Below are positions 31,397 to 40,197 of a DNA stretch of 62,447 nucleotides, piece by piece. The DNA comes from DASRIA01 sp035650255. Its GTDB lineage: Bacteria; Actinomycetota; Thermoleophilia; Solirubrobacterales; JBBDJG01. The position numbers and the translations under genes were made by a program. Location: contig DASRIA010000013.1 of assembly GCA_035650255.1 (NCBI GenBank), forward strand, positions 1-62,447. Direction: 5' to 3'. Numbering within the stretch: the first letter of the stretch is position 1; each line of letters begins with the position of its first letter. The notes under the pieces were generated by a model, which worked only from the letters and a program-made list of their open reading frames with translations, ran no database searches and was not told where the DNA came from.

Positions 31397-31772
31397 GGGC
31401 CGTCGTCCCGATGGTCATGCGGGCGGACGTCATCAGGCCCTCGCGGATCTCGAGGCGCTGCTCGTACTGCTCCACGATCTCGTTCTGGGTAGCCGTGTGC
31501 TTGCAGTGCAGCTCGCCACGAATCAGGAAGACGCCGTCCTCGACCTCGCTGATCTCGATCGGGACGGGCCGCATGTAGTCCCATCCCTCGTACACGCGCT
31601 CGAACAGCCGCCGGATCCTCTCCCGGCCGTGGTACTCCCCCTCCTCCGGAGAGCCGGTGCCGGGGTTGTGCTCCCAGACGGCGTCGGGATGCATGCCCTC
31701 CGTGAAGCGCACGAAGTCCTTGGCGCAAACCGCCTCGTTCAGCTCATGGACCTGGTCGACCGCGGTCGTCAC
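31389..31772 (-). CDS. SnoaL/NTF2-like protein 2 of the divergon
   Basis: 127 residues from GTG 31770-31772, overlapping the upstream paralogue by 4 bases. Blocks are VDQVHELNEAVCAKDFVRFT, PDAVWEHNPGTGSPEEGEYH and GRERIRRLFERVYEGWDYMR. The segment VWEHN-P-GTGSPEEG is nearly shared with paralogue 3 (VVWEHNLGAGTPEEGVYRG), so these two come from a recent duplication. The C-terminus carries HCKHTATQNEIVEQYEQRLE. The role is unknown; the pocket motif WEHN may bind the substrate. Confidence 0.8.
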   Translation of the reverse strand: MTTAVDQVHELNEAVCAKDFVRFTEGMHPDAVWEHNPGTGSPEEGEYHGRERIRRLFERVYEGWDYMRPVPIEISEVEDGVFLIRGELHCKHTATQNEIVEQYEQRLEIREGLMTSARMTIGTTAHE

Positions 31773-32146
31773 GACGCCACCTTCATCCAGCCCTTCACGA
31801 GCTTGTGGTCACGAAACTCGAGCTGTTGCTCATACGAGGCGCCGATCTCCATGTCACTGGCGCGGTGCTTGGCGTGCAAGTCGCCCTTCACGAGGTAGAC
31901 GCCCTCGTCGAGCCGGTCGATGCTGCGTGGTTCCGGACGCAGGTATTCCCACGTCTCGACAACGCGCTCGAGGAGCCGGATCACGCTCTCGCGACCCCGA
32001 TACACGCCCTCCTCGGGCGTGCCCGCTCCAAGGTTGTGCTCCCAGACGACATCGGGGTCGAGCAGGTCCGCGACGGACCGCGGATCGCCCGCCGTAATCG
32101 CGTCGTTGACCACACCGATGGTCATCTCGAGGTCGTCATCGCTCAC
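31769..32146 (-). CDS. SnoaL/NTF2-like protein 3 of the divergon
   Basis: 125 residues from GTG 32144-32146, overlapping the carboxylase stop as GTGA. It resembles paralogue 2 throughout: DLLDPDVVWEHNLGAGTPEE, GVYRGRESVIRLLERVVETW, EYLRPEP, HAKHRASDMEIGASYEQQLE. Positions conserved between the two, such as WEHN, EEG-Y-GRE and the KH.A....I...YEQ strand, mark the likely functional surface. The same reading frame is open upstream across the carboxylase gene, but that is shadow sequence. Confidence 0.8.
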   Translation of the reverse strand: MSDDDLEMTIGVVNDAITAGDPRSVADLLDPDVVWEHNLGAGTPEEGVYRGRESVIRLLERVVETWEYLRPEPRSIDRLDEGVYLVKGDLHAKHRASDMEIGASYEQQLEFRDHKLVKGWMKVAS

Positions 32147-33825
32147 ACCGGCATCACGCCGTGCTTCTTCCACGGGCGCTCGACCCGCTTCGTCGATGCC
32201 ATCTCGAGGCCGCGGATGATCCGGGGGCGCGTCTCGCGCGGGTCGATGATGTCGTCCACCATGTCGTTCCCGGCCGCGATGTAGGGATCGATGATCGCCT
32301 TGAACGTGTCGACGAGCTTCTGGCGCTCGGCGTCGGGGTCCTCGGCCGCCTCGATCTGCTTGCGGTAGATGATGTTCACGGCCCCTTCCGCCCCCATCAC
32401 GCTGATCTCGGCTCCCGGCCACGCGACGATCAGGTCCGGCTCGTACGCGCGGCCGTTCATGACGTAGTAGCCGGCGCCGTAGGCCTTGCGGATCACGACC
32501 GTGATCTTCGGCACCGTCGCGCGGGACACCGCGTACAGCATCTTGGCGCCGTGCCGGATGATGCCCTCCTGCTCGACCTTCGAGCCGACCATGAACCCGG
32601 GCACGTCCTGCAGGAACACGAGCGGGATGTTGAACGCGTCGCAGAGGTTCACGAAGCGCGCCGCCTTGTCGGCGGAGTCGTTCTCGAGGATGCCGGCGAG
32701 CTGCTTCGGCTGGCTGGCGACGATGCCGACCGGGCGGCCGCCGAAGCGCGCGAAGCACGTGATGATCGTCTTCGCCCACTTGGGCTTGATGTCGAAGTAC
32801 TCGCCGTCGTCGACGATGCGCTTGATCACGTCGTACATGTCGTACGGGTGCCGCGGCGACTCGGGGACGATGTCGAGCAGCTCCTCGTCCATGCGGTCGA
32901 TCGGATCGGTGGTGGGGCGGATCGGCGGCTGCTCCTCGCAGTTCGAGGGGAAGTACGACAGGTATGTCTTGATCGCCTCGATGCACTCGCGGTCGTCGGC
33001 CACTTCGAGGTCGCCGACTCCCGACTTGCGGCAGTGCACCTTCGCGCCGCCGAGATCCTCCATCTCGATGTCCTCACCGGTGACCGCCTTCACCAGGTGC
33101 GGGCCGGCCAGCGCCATCGCGCCCTGGCCGACGACCATCGGCACGAAGTCGGAGAGGCCGGGAATGTAGGCCGTGCCCGCGGCGCAGGGGCCGAGCATGC
33201 CCGCCACCAGCGGCACCACGCCGGACATGATCACCTCTTCGCGGAACAGGTGGCCGGAGCCGGCGAACAGCGAGCCGACCGCCTCCTGGATGCGCGCGCC
33301 GGCGGAGTCCAGCAGCCAGATGAACGGCATCCGCTTCTGGAGCGCCATCTCGCGCATGCGGGCGACCTTGATCTCGCCCGTCATGCCCATCGACCCGGCC
33401 ATCACGGTGAAGTCGTAGGCGACGACCGCACAGCGCCGGCCGTTCACCTCGCCCCAGCCGGTGATCACGCCGTCGGCGGGCGCGTCCCGGCCCTCCATCG
33501 AGCGCTGCGAGAAGTGCGGCCGGCCGTGCATGCCGATCTCCACGAACGTCCCGCGGTCGACCAGCAGGTCGATGCGCTCGCGCGCGGTCAGCTTGCCCTT
33601 CGCGTGCTGGCTTTCGACCTTCTCCTGGCCGCCGCCGAGCTTGATCTTCGAACGGCGCTCGTGGAGGTCGTCCACGAGCGGCTTCAGCCCGCTGCTCTCG
33701 CCGTGCTCGGTGAGCGGCGCCGACGGCACCTCGCTGGGGTGTTCCGCCCCGGCGTCACGCGACAGCTCCTTGACCACCTCGAGCTGGTGCCCGAGCTGCT
33801 TGTCCACCTTCGGCTCCGTCGCCAT
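32143..33825 (-). CDS. Acyl-CoA carboxylase, beta (carboxyltransferase) subunit
   Basis: 560 residues from ATG 33823-33825, two bases after the stop of the hydratase gene and with AAAGG upstream. It moves carboxyl from biotin to an acyl-CoA. Conserved blocks are KGKLTARERIDLLVDRGTFV, DGVITGWGEVNGRRCAVVAY, DSAGARIQEAVGSLF, GPCAAGTAYIPGLSDF and the C-terminal half QPKQLAGILENDSADKAARF, LVFLQDVPGFMVGSKVEQEG and RKAYGAGYYVMNGRAYEPDL. The first 50 residues are an extension that is absent from typical PccB/AccD proteins (510-530 residues). No biotin carboxylase/biotin-carrier subunit gene is in this window, so the alpha subunit must be encoded elsewhere. The substrate could be propionyl-, methylcrotonyl- or geranyl-CoA. 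Confidence 0.92.
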   Translation of the reverse strand: MATEPKVDKQLGHQLEVVKELSRDAGAEHPSEVPSAPLTEHGESSGLKPLVDDLHERRSKIKLGGGQEKVESQHAKGKLTARERIDLLVDRGTFVEIGMHGRPHFSQRSMEGRDAPADGVITGWGEVNGRRCAVVAYDFTVMAGSMGMTGEIKVARMREMALQKRMPFIWLLDSAGARIQEAVGSLFAGSGHLFREEVIMSGVVPLVAGMLGPCAAGTAYIPGLSDFVPMVVGQGAMALAGPHLVKAVTGEDIEMEDLGGAKVHCRKSGVGDLEVADDRECIEAIKTYLSYFPSNCEEQPPIRPTTDPIDRMDEELLDIVPESPRHPYDMYDVIKRIVDDGEYFDIKPKWAKTIITCFARFGGRPVGIVASQPKQLAGILENDSADKAARFVNLCDAFNIPLVFLQDVPGFMVGSKVEQEGIIRHGAKMLYAVSRATVPKITVVIRKAYGAGYYVMNGRAYEPDLIVAWPGAEISVMGAEGAVNIIYRKQIEAAEDPDAERQKLVDTFKAIIDPYIAAGNDMVDDIIDPRETRPRIIRGLEMASTKRVERPWKKHGVMPV

Positions 33826-33827
33826 CT

Positions 33828-34613
33828 CTACCGACCTTTCCACTGGGGTTCACGTTTTTCGAAGAACGCCTGCACGCCCTCGACGATGTCCTCGGTCGAC
33901 ATCGCCAGGCTGAGCTGCGCGCGCAGGTAGTCGAGCGCGTCGAGGAACGCCATGTCCTGCTGGCGGAACATCGCGTCCTTGCCGAGCCGCATGATCAGCG
34001 GCGACTTGGAGGCGAGCTTCTGCGCCCACTCGCCCACCGCCGCGTCGAACTCGGCGGCCGGGACGACCTTGTTGACGATCCCGATCCGCTCCGCCTCGCG
34101 CGCGTCGATGCGCTCGCCGAGCAGCAGCAGCTCCGTCGTCTTCTTGCGCGGCACGTTGCGGTAGATCAGCGCCATGATCATGAACGGGAACGCGCCCACG
34201 TTGATCTCGGGCGTGCCGAATGTCGCCTCCTCCTTTGCGATGATCAGGTCGCAGGCCAGCGCGATGCCGAGCGCGCCGGCCAGCACGTGCCCGTTGGCCG
34301 CGCAGATCGTGGGCTTGCCGAGCTCGCCGATCAGGCGGAACAGCTGCGGGAACTTCGACGTGCCCAGGTGGCGGTGGACCAGCGGCACGTCGGCGGCGAA
34401 GCCGCCCAGGTTCGCGCCGGACGAGAATGTCGTCTCGTGCGAGGAGGTGAGCACCACCACCCGCGCCTCGTCGTCGTCGCGCGCGGCCTCGAACGCCGCG
34501 ATCAACTCCGTCAGCAGCTCGTTGGACAGCGCGTTGCGATTGTCGGGCTGGTTCAGCGTGATGGTCGCGACGTGGTCCTCCACGCCGTAGAGCAGCGTCT
34601 GGAAGTCGGGCAG
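33828..34613 (-). CDS. Enoyl-CoA hydratase/isomerase, probably with a CTG start
   Basis: 261 residues if started at CTG 34611-34613. It hydrates 2-enoyl-CoA in beta-oxidation-like pathways. Motifs are TITLNQPDNRNALSNELL, the oxyanion-hole region SSGANLGGFA, the second oxyanion block ANGHVLAGALGIALACDLII and EEATFGTPEINVGAFPF. The first in-frame ATG/GTG/TTG is GTG 34581-34583, which has no ribosome-binding site and removes the conserved N-terminal DFQTLLYGVEDHVAT. AGGAGAG at 34624-34618 is ideally spaced for CTG 34613, and the residues after it match the usual family N-terminus. It is the first gene of the minus arm of the divergon. Confidence 0.88.
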   Translation of the reverse strand: MPDFQTLLYGVEDHVATITLNQPDNRNALSNELLTELIAAFEAARDDDEARVVVLTSSHETTFSSGANLGGFAADVPLVHRHLGTSKFPQLFRLIGELGKPTICAANGHVLAGALGIALACDLIIAKEEATFGTPEINVGAFPFMIMALIYRNVPRKKTTELLLLGERIDAREAERIGIVNKVVPAAEFDAAVGEWAQKLASKSPLIMRLGKDAMFRQQDMAFLDALDYLRAQLSLAMSTEDIVEGVQAFFEKREPQWKGR

Positions 34614-34631
34614 AACACTCTCCTAGCGGTA

Positions 34632-34647
34632 AGTAGGAAGTCCTACT
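34632..34647. promoter_or_regulatory. 16-bp palindromic operator in the divergon's control region
   Basis: AGTAGGA-ag-TCCTACT is a perfect 7-bp inverted repeat, 16 bp in all, in the 113-base region between the divergent hydratase and dehydrogenase genes. It lies close to the hydratase ribosome-binding site on one side. On the other side a possible plus-strand promoter, TTTACT (34649-34654) and TAGCTT (34672-34677) with 17 bases between, follows immediately. A dimeric repressor or a MerR regulator bound here could control both arms. Confidence 0.6.
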
Positions 34648-34726
34648 GTTTACTTTGACCTTGGTGTCTTGTAGCTTTGCGGGGCCGCGCTGTCAAGCCC
34701 GCATCGCCCGACCGGAGGTTATTCAC

Positions 34727-35910
<1,184 letters not shown>

Positions 35911-35914
<4 letters not shown>

Positions 35915-36375
35915 TCATCGCGGAGGTCGCGCCCGAGGACCCGCGGCTCCCTGCCGTCTTCGAAGTGATGCGGGAGCTGCGTACGCACCTGTCGCTCGAC
36001 GACTTCCGGCGGCTGTACGGGGAGGCGCAGGCCGAGGGATACCGCGTGGCGGCGGTGTTCGAGGGAGACGAGTGCCGGGCCGTGGCGGGTTATCGCACGA
36101 TGGTCAACATGACCAGCGGCCGGCACGTCTACGTGGACGACCTCGTGACGGCGGAGCGGTGGCGTTCGCACGGGTACGGGCGGCAGTTGAACGAGTACCT
36201 CGTGCAGCGGGCGCACGACCAGGGCTGCGGCTCAATCCAGCTCGACTCGTGGGTCCACCGGGCTGACGCCCACCACTTCTATTTCCGGGAGCACTACCGG
36301 ATCATGGGCTTCCACTTCGGCCGGTACTTCGACGGAGCGCCGCGCGCGCCCGAGCCACCGAAGGACCCCCGATGA
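35911..36375 (+). CDS. GNAT-family acetyltransferase
   Basis: 154 residues from TTG 35911, which overlaps the preceding TGA as TTGA. The GNAT fold is recognised by GEAQAEGYRVAAVFEGDECR, the strand VYVDDLVTAERWRSHGYGRQ (acetyl-CoA binding loop R-S-H-G-Y-G), LNEYLVQRAHDQGCGSIQLD and HHFYFREHYRIMGFHFG. The substrate is unknown. It is the second GNAT gene of the divergon; the other ends the opposite arm. The tail after residue 140 is Pro/Arg-rich. Confidence 0.8.
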
Positions 36376-36860
36376 ACGACTTCACCCCGCTCGAGCGCGT
36401 GCGCGCCTACTACCGCGACCTCAACACCGGCGACGTCGAGAAGGTCGCGCGGCACTTCCAGCCCGACGCGAACCACTTCTACACGCGCCTCGGCCCGCAC
36501 CGCAGCGCCCGCGAGATCGGCGAGATCACCGAGCAGGGCGTGAAGCACCTCGACGCGAGCTGGCACCTCGAGCACGCGATCGAGTCCGGCGACGAGGTCG
36601 TGATCGAGTGGACGATGCTGTGGCGCGACCCGCGCCACGACAACGTGCAGCGGATCGACCGCGGAACCGAGTGGTTCATCGTGCGCGACGGGCTGATCGC
36701 CGAGGTCCGCGCGTACCACCATTCCGATGCGAAGAACCGCGCCGGCGACCTGCTCGGCTTCGACCACGAGGGCCGTGACTACACGATGCTCGGGCAGTGG
36801 GACGAGGTGCGCGAGCGCGACGGCGCCGGACCTGACGCCGAGGACCGCGTGCGCGCATGA
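36372..36860 (+). CDS. SnoaL/NTF2-like protein 4 of the divergon
   Basis: 162 residues, longer than the paralogues across the divide. The start ATG 36372 overlaps the preceding stop as ATGA. NTF2-type blocks: LERVRAYYRDLNTGDVEKVA, RHFQPDANHFYTRLGPHRSA, LDASWHLEHAIESGDEVVIE and GTEWFIVRDGLIAEVRAYHH. It stands between the GNAT and the second dehydrogenase gene. With the three minus-strand paralogues it makes four NTF2-like genes in one divergon, unusual for a plain beta-oxidation cluster. A ring-opening, isomerising or hydrating step is possible but not shown. Confidence 0.8.
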   Translation: MNDFTPLERVRAYYRDLNTGDVEKVARHFQPDANHFYTRLGPHRSAREIGEITEQGVKHLDASWHLEHAIESGDEVVIEWTMLWRDPRHDNVQRIDRGTEWFIVRDGLIAEVRAYHHSDAKNRAGDLLGFDHEGRDYTMLGQWDEVRERDGAGPDAEDRVRA

Positions 36861-38008
36861 GCGCGCTCGTCCCGCCCTTCACCGAAGAGCACGAGGCGCT
36901 GCGTGAGTCGCTGCGCTCGTTCGTCGAGAAGGAAATCCGGCCGCACGCGCACGAGTGGGAGGAGGCGCGCGAGTTCCCGCTCTCCCTGTTCACGCGCATG
37001 GGCGAGCTGGGCTTCCTCGGCATCTCCTATCCGGAGGAATACGGCGGCCAGGGCGGCGACACCGTGCACGGCGCGGTGTTCGCCGAGGAGATGGCGCGGT
37101 GCGGATCGGGTGGCGTGGCGGCCGGGATCGGCGGTCACACCGGGATCGCGATGCCGCCGATCCTGAAGTTCGGGACCGAGGAGCAGAAGCAGCGCTGGAT
37201 CGTGCCCGGGCTGAAGGGCGAGAAGATCGGAGCGCTGGCGATCACGGAGCCGGGCGCGGGCTCGGACGTCGCAGGCCTGAAGACCTTCGCACGCCGCGAG
37301 AACGGCGAGTACGTCGTGAACGGGTCCAAGACGTTCATCACGAACGGCGTGCGCGCGGACTTCTACGTGACCGCCGTGAAGACGACCCAGGAGGGCGGCC
37401 ATCACGGCCTGTCGTTCCTGGTGCTCGAGAAGGGCATGCCCGGCTTCGAGGTGACGAGCAAGCTGGAGAAGCTCGGCTGGCACGCCTCCGACACCGGCGA
37501 GCTCGCCTTCTCCGATGTGCGCGTGCCCGAGGAGAACCTGCTCGGCGAGGAGAACAAGGGCTTCTACCTGATCATGGCCAACTTCCAGTGGGAGCGGCTC
37601 GCGATGGCGCTGGGCGCCGTCGGGGGGATGCAGGCGACGTTCGAGCGCACTTTGGAGTACGCGCTGGAGCGCGAGGCGTTCGGCCGCTCGATCGGGCGCT
37701 TCCAGGCGATCCGCCACAAGCTCGCGGAGATGGCGGTCAAGATCCAGGTCTGCCGCGACCTCACCTACCAGGGCCTGCGGCTGTTCGTGTCAGGGCAGGA
37801 CGCGCTGAAGGAGGTCTCGATGGCAAAGCTGCTGGCATGCCGCGCGGCGGTCGAGGTCGCCGACGACGCGGTGCAGATCCACGGCGGCTACGGGTACATG
37901 CGCGAGTACGACGTGGAGCGGGCATTGCGCGACGCGCGCCTCGGCCCGATCGGCGGCGGCACCGACGAGATCATGAAGGAGATCATCGGGAAGCAGCTGG
38001 GGCTGTAG
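36857..38008 (+). CDS. Acyl-CoA dehydrogenase 2 of the divergon
   Basis: 383 residues from ATG 36857 (ATGA overlap with the preceding gene). Same family as the gene at 34727, with the blocks EFPLSLFTRMGELGFLGISY, ALAITEPGAGSDVAGLKTFA, VVNGSKTFITNGVRADFYVT, EREAFGRSIGRFQAIRHKLA and QIHGGYGYMREYDVERALRD, ending PIGGGTDEIM. The two paralogues are too divergent to be a very recent duplication and may act on different intermediates. Glu of REYDVE is at the catalytic-base position. No ETF genes lie in the window. Confidence 0.93.
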   Translation: MSALVPPFTEEHEALRESLRSFVEKEIRPHAHEWEEAREFPLSLFTRMGELGFLGISYPEEYGGQGGDTVHGAVFAEEMARCGSGGVAAGIGGHTGIAMPPILKFGTEEQKQRWIVPGLKGEKIGALAITEPGAGSDVAGLKTFARRENGEYVVNGSKTFITNGVRADFYVTAVKTTQEGGHHGLSFLVLEKGMPGFEVTSKLEKLGWHASDTGELAFSDVRVPEENLLGEENKGFYLIMANFQWERLAMALGAVGGMQATFERTLEYALEREAFGRSIGRFQAIRHKLAEMAVKIQVCRDLTYQGLRLFVSGQDALKEVSMAKLLACRAAVEVADDAVQIHGGYGYMREYDVERALRDARLGPIGGGTDEIMKEIIGKQLGL

Positions 38009-38012
38009 GCCG

Positions 38013-38723
38013 ATGTCCGGCGAGTCGGCGCTCCCGGCAGCCGCCCGCGCCGAGCTCTCGGCGCCGGTCCGCGAGCTGTGGCTGCAGCGGATCCACCAGC
38101 TTCTGTTCGACAGCTACCTGGGGGTGCCGCTGCACAAGCTCCCCGAGGACCTGCGGGTTTACGAGCACCTGCTCTGGGAGTCGGCCTGCGACACGGTGAT
38201 CGAGCTGGGCACGAATCTGGGCGGCAGCGCGTTGTGGTTCCGCGACCGCCTCGCCACGTTCGCCGCGTATGGGCGGATTCGGCGCCCGCACGTGATCACG
38301 ATCGACATCTCGGCGGAGCGGGCGCGCGAGAGCTTCGATGCCGTCGACCCGGACTGGCGAGACACGATCACGCTGGTCGAGGGGGACGTGGAGGACCCCG
38401 CCCTCGCCGAGGAGGTGCGCCGCGTCGTCGGGCCGGATGCACGCTGCCTCGTCAGCGAAGACACCGCGCACACGCACGAATCCACGCTGGCCGGGTTGCG
38501 CGGCTTCTCGCAGTTCGTCCCGCCGGGCGGGTTCTTCGTCGTCGAGGACGGCTTCGTCGACGTGGAGGAGATGCGCCCGGCATCTGACTGGCCCCGCGGC
38601 GTCCAGTCCGCGATCCGCGAGTGGCTCGCCGGCGAGGGCGCCGGTTTCCGGGTGCGCCGCGACCTGGCGCTGTACGGGATCACGTGCCACGTGGAGGGAT
38701 ATCTCCAGCGGGTGGCCGACTGA
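38013..38723 (+). CDS. CmcI-like cephalosporin hydroxylase/methyltransferase family protein
   Basis: 236 residues. It has the class I SAM-dependent methyltransferase-like fold of the CmcI family: LRVYEHLLWESACDTVIELG, TNLGGSALWFRDRL, HVITIDISAER, and later LVSEDTAHTHESTLAGLRGF and GGFFVVEDGFVDVEEM. The family names come from cephamycin biosynthesis, but most members act on polysaccharides or unknown small molecules. The start ATG 38013 lies four bases after the dehydrogenase stop. It is the last gene of the plus arm. Its link to acyl-CoA catabolism is only positional. Confidence 0.8.
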   Translation: MSGESALPAAARAELSAPVRELWLQRIHQLLFDSYLGVPLHKLPEDLRVYEHLLWESACDTVIELGTNLGGSALWFRDRLATFAAYGRIRRPHVITIDISAERARESFDAVDPDWRDTITLVEGDVEDPALAEEVRRVVGPDARCLVSEDTAHTHESTLAGLRGFSQFVPPGGFFVVEDGFVDVEEMRPASDWPRGVQSAIREWLAGEGAGFRVRRDLALYGITCHVEGYLQRVAD

Positions 38724-38743
38724 CCCAGCAGGCGCGCTCGGCA

Positions 38744-39550
38744 CTAGCCGCCGGCGAGCCACTCCTTCAGCGGCACGCGCACGTTGAGTGCCTCGAACGT
38801 CCCTTCGTCCCGGATCTGCTCCGCGGCCTTCGCGAACGCCGCGGTGGCCACCGTCGAAAGCTGGCTGCCCACGCTGATCCGCCTGCCGCCGGCCGCTGCG
38901 ATCTCGCTCACCGTCATGCCGGGGACGGCGAGCACGTTGAGCGGCTTGGAGGTCGCGTCGCAGACGGCACGGATGTCCTCGGGCTTCACGACCAGCGGTG
39001 CATACAGGACGTCGGCCCCGGCGCGCTCGTAGGCCTGGAGCCGGGCAATCGTGTCGTCCAGGTCGGGGTTCTTGCGGATGTGGTTCTCAGCCCGCGCGGT
39101 GAGGGTGAACGGAAATCCGACGCGGGCCGCCGCCTCGGCGGCGGCAGCGATTCGCTCTGCCGCGTGCTCGATGCCATAGATGCCGCGCTCGGCGTCCCAG
39201 TCCTCGATCGAGCCGCCCACCGCGCCGGCCTCTGCAGCGCGCGTGACCGCCAGCGCCGCGTCTTCCGGCTCCGGCCCGTAACCGTTCTCCATGTCGACCG
39301 AGACAGGTAGCTCTGTCGCGGCTGCCAGCACAGCGACGTGCTCCATGACCTCGTCCAGGGTGACGTCGCCGTCGAGGCGCCCGAGCGTAAACGCGAACCC
39401 GGCGCTGGTTGTCGCCAGCGCCTTGAAGCCCAGCGCCGCCAGCGCTTTCGCCGTGCCGGCGTCCCAGGGGTTGGGAATCACGAACGTCTCCCCCTCGTGC
39501 AGTGCGCGGAACGTTTCGGCCTTGCTTTGCTGCGAAGGTTGCTCGGGCAC
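38744..39550 (-). CDS. Isocitrate lyase/PEP mutase family protein
   Basis: 268 residues from GTG 39548-39550, with GGAGGAAGA just upstream. The TIM-barrel blocks NPWDAGTAKALAALGFKALA, the metal-binding VSVDMENGYGPEPEDAALAV, VGGSIEDWDAERGIYG and ITARAENHIRKNPDL-like region identify the superfamily. The catalytic Cys motif of true isocitrate and methylisocitrate lyases (KKCGH) is missing. It is therefore more likely a 2-oxoacid phosphonomutase-like or oxaloacetate-hydrolase-like protein. It converges on the plus arm of the divergon. The reaction is not known. Confidence 0.85.
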   Translation of the reverse strand: MPEQPSQQSKAETFRALHEGETFVIPNPWDAGTAKALAALGFKALATTSAGFAFTLGRLDGDVTLDEVMEHVAVLAAATELPVSVDMENGYGPEPEDAALAVTRAAEAGAVGGSIEDWDAERGIYGIEHAAERIAAAAEAAARVGFPFTLTARAENHIRKNPDLDDTIARLQAYERAGADVLYAPLVVKPEDIRAVCDATSKPLNVLAVPGMTVSEIAAAGGRRISVGSQLSTVATAAFAKAAEQIRDEGTFEALNVRVPLKEWLAGG

Positions 39551-39566
39551 TCTTCCTCCAGTCGTC

Positions 39567-39587
39567 GGGCAGGTCCGGATACTGCCC
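39567..39587 (-). promoter_or_regulatory. Hairpin upstream of the ICL/PEP mutase-like gene
   Basis: GGGCAG-(9)-CTGCCC forms a perfect 6-bp stem, 17 bases before the GTG start of the gene at 39550. It could be a leader hairpin or operator. It is close to the ribosome-binding site, so an effect on translation is possible. Confidence 0.3.
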
Positions 39588-39709
39588 TAACGCGCTACCC
39601 GGCTGTTTCGTGAGCTGGTGGGCCGGAGGTCCGCGAGCGGTGACGTAAGAACCCGCGCGCCGCCGGCGCTAACCCCCCTGGAGCACCAAACACGAAACCA
39701 GGAGGCATC

Positions 39710-40162
39710 ATGAGCACCATCGCAGCAACCCTTCGTCCGATTCCCCTTCCCACGGCGGAAAAGCTTCGGACCGATCCTGCGGCGCAGGCCTTTCTGATGC
39801 TGCGCGTCGTATTCACCGTGGCGCCGATCCTGTTCGGCCTGGACAAGTTCGCCGAGGTGCTGATCAGCGACTGGCCCAAGTACCTGGCGCCCGAGTTCAA
39901 CAGCATCATCCCGGGCAGCGCCCAGGACGCGATGTACATCGTCGGCGGGATCGAGATCCTGGCGGGCCTGATCGTCGCGGTGATGCCGCGCTTCGGCGGC
40001 CTGCTCGTCGCCGGCTGGCTGGGCGGCATCATCGTGAGCCTGCTCCTCACCGGTGGCTACGCGGACATCGCGCTGCGCGACTTCGGCCTGCTGGTGGGCG
40101 CGCTGGCGCTGTTCCGGCTGGGCAGCGCCTACGCCGGAGACCCGGACGGGCCTCGCGCGTAG
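39710..40162 (+). CDS. DoxX-like small membrane protein
   Basis: 150 residues with four predicted membrane segments: LMLRVVFTVAPILFGLDKFA, AMYIVGGIEILAGLIVAVMP, LVAGWLGGIIVSLLLTGGYA and FGLLVGALALFRLGSAYAG. The FGLDKFAEVL segment at the end of helix 1 is the usual DoxX mark. DoxX-like proteins take part in redox or thiol homeostasis, but many are uncharacterised. The start ATG 39710 has CAGGAGGC seven bases upstream, a strong site. It stands alone between two minus-strand genes. Confidence 0.75.
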   Translation: MSTIAATLRPIPLPTAEKLRTDPAAQAFLMLRVVFTVAPILFGLDKFAEVLISDWPKYLAPEFNSIIPGSAQDAMYIVGGIEILAGLIVAVMPRFGGLLVAGWLGGIIVSLLLTGGYADIALRDFGLLVGALALFRLGSAYAGDPDGPRA

Positions 40163-40197
40163 AGGCTGCGCCCCGGCGGCACTGCAACACGGCCCGG

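Noticed and set aside
38744..39550. Methylisocitrate lyase (PrpB)
   Set aside because: The catalytic KKCGH-type motif is absent, so only the superfamily can be given.
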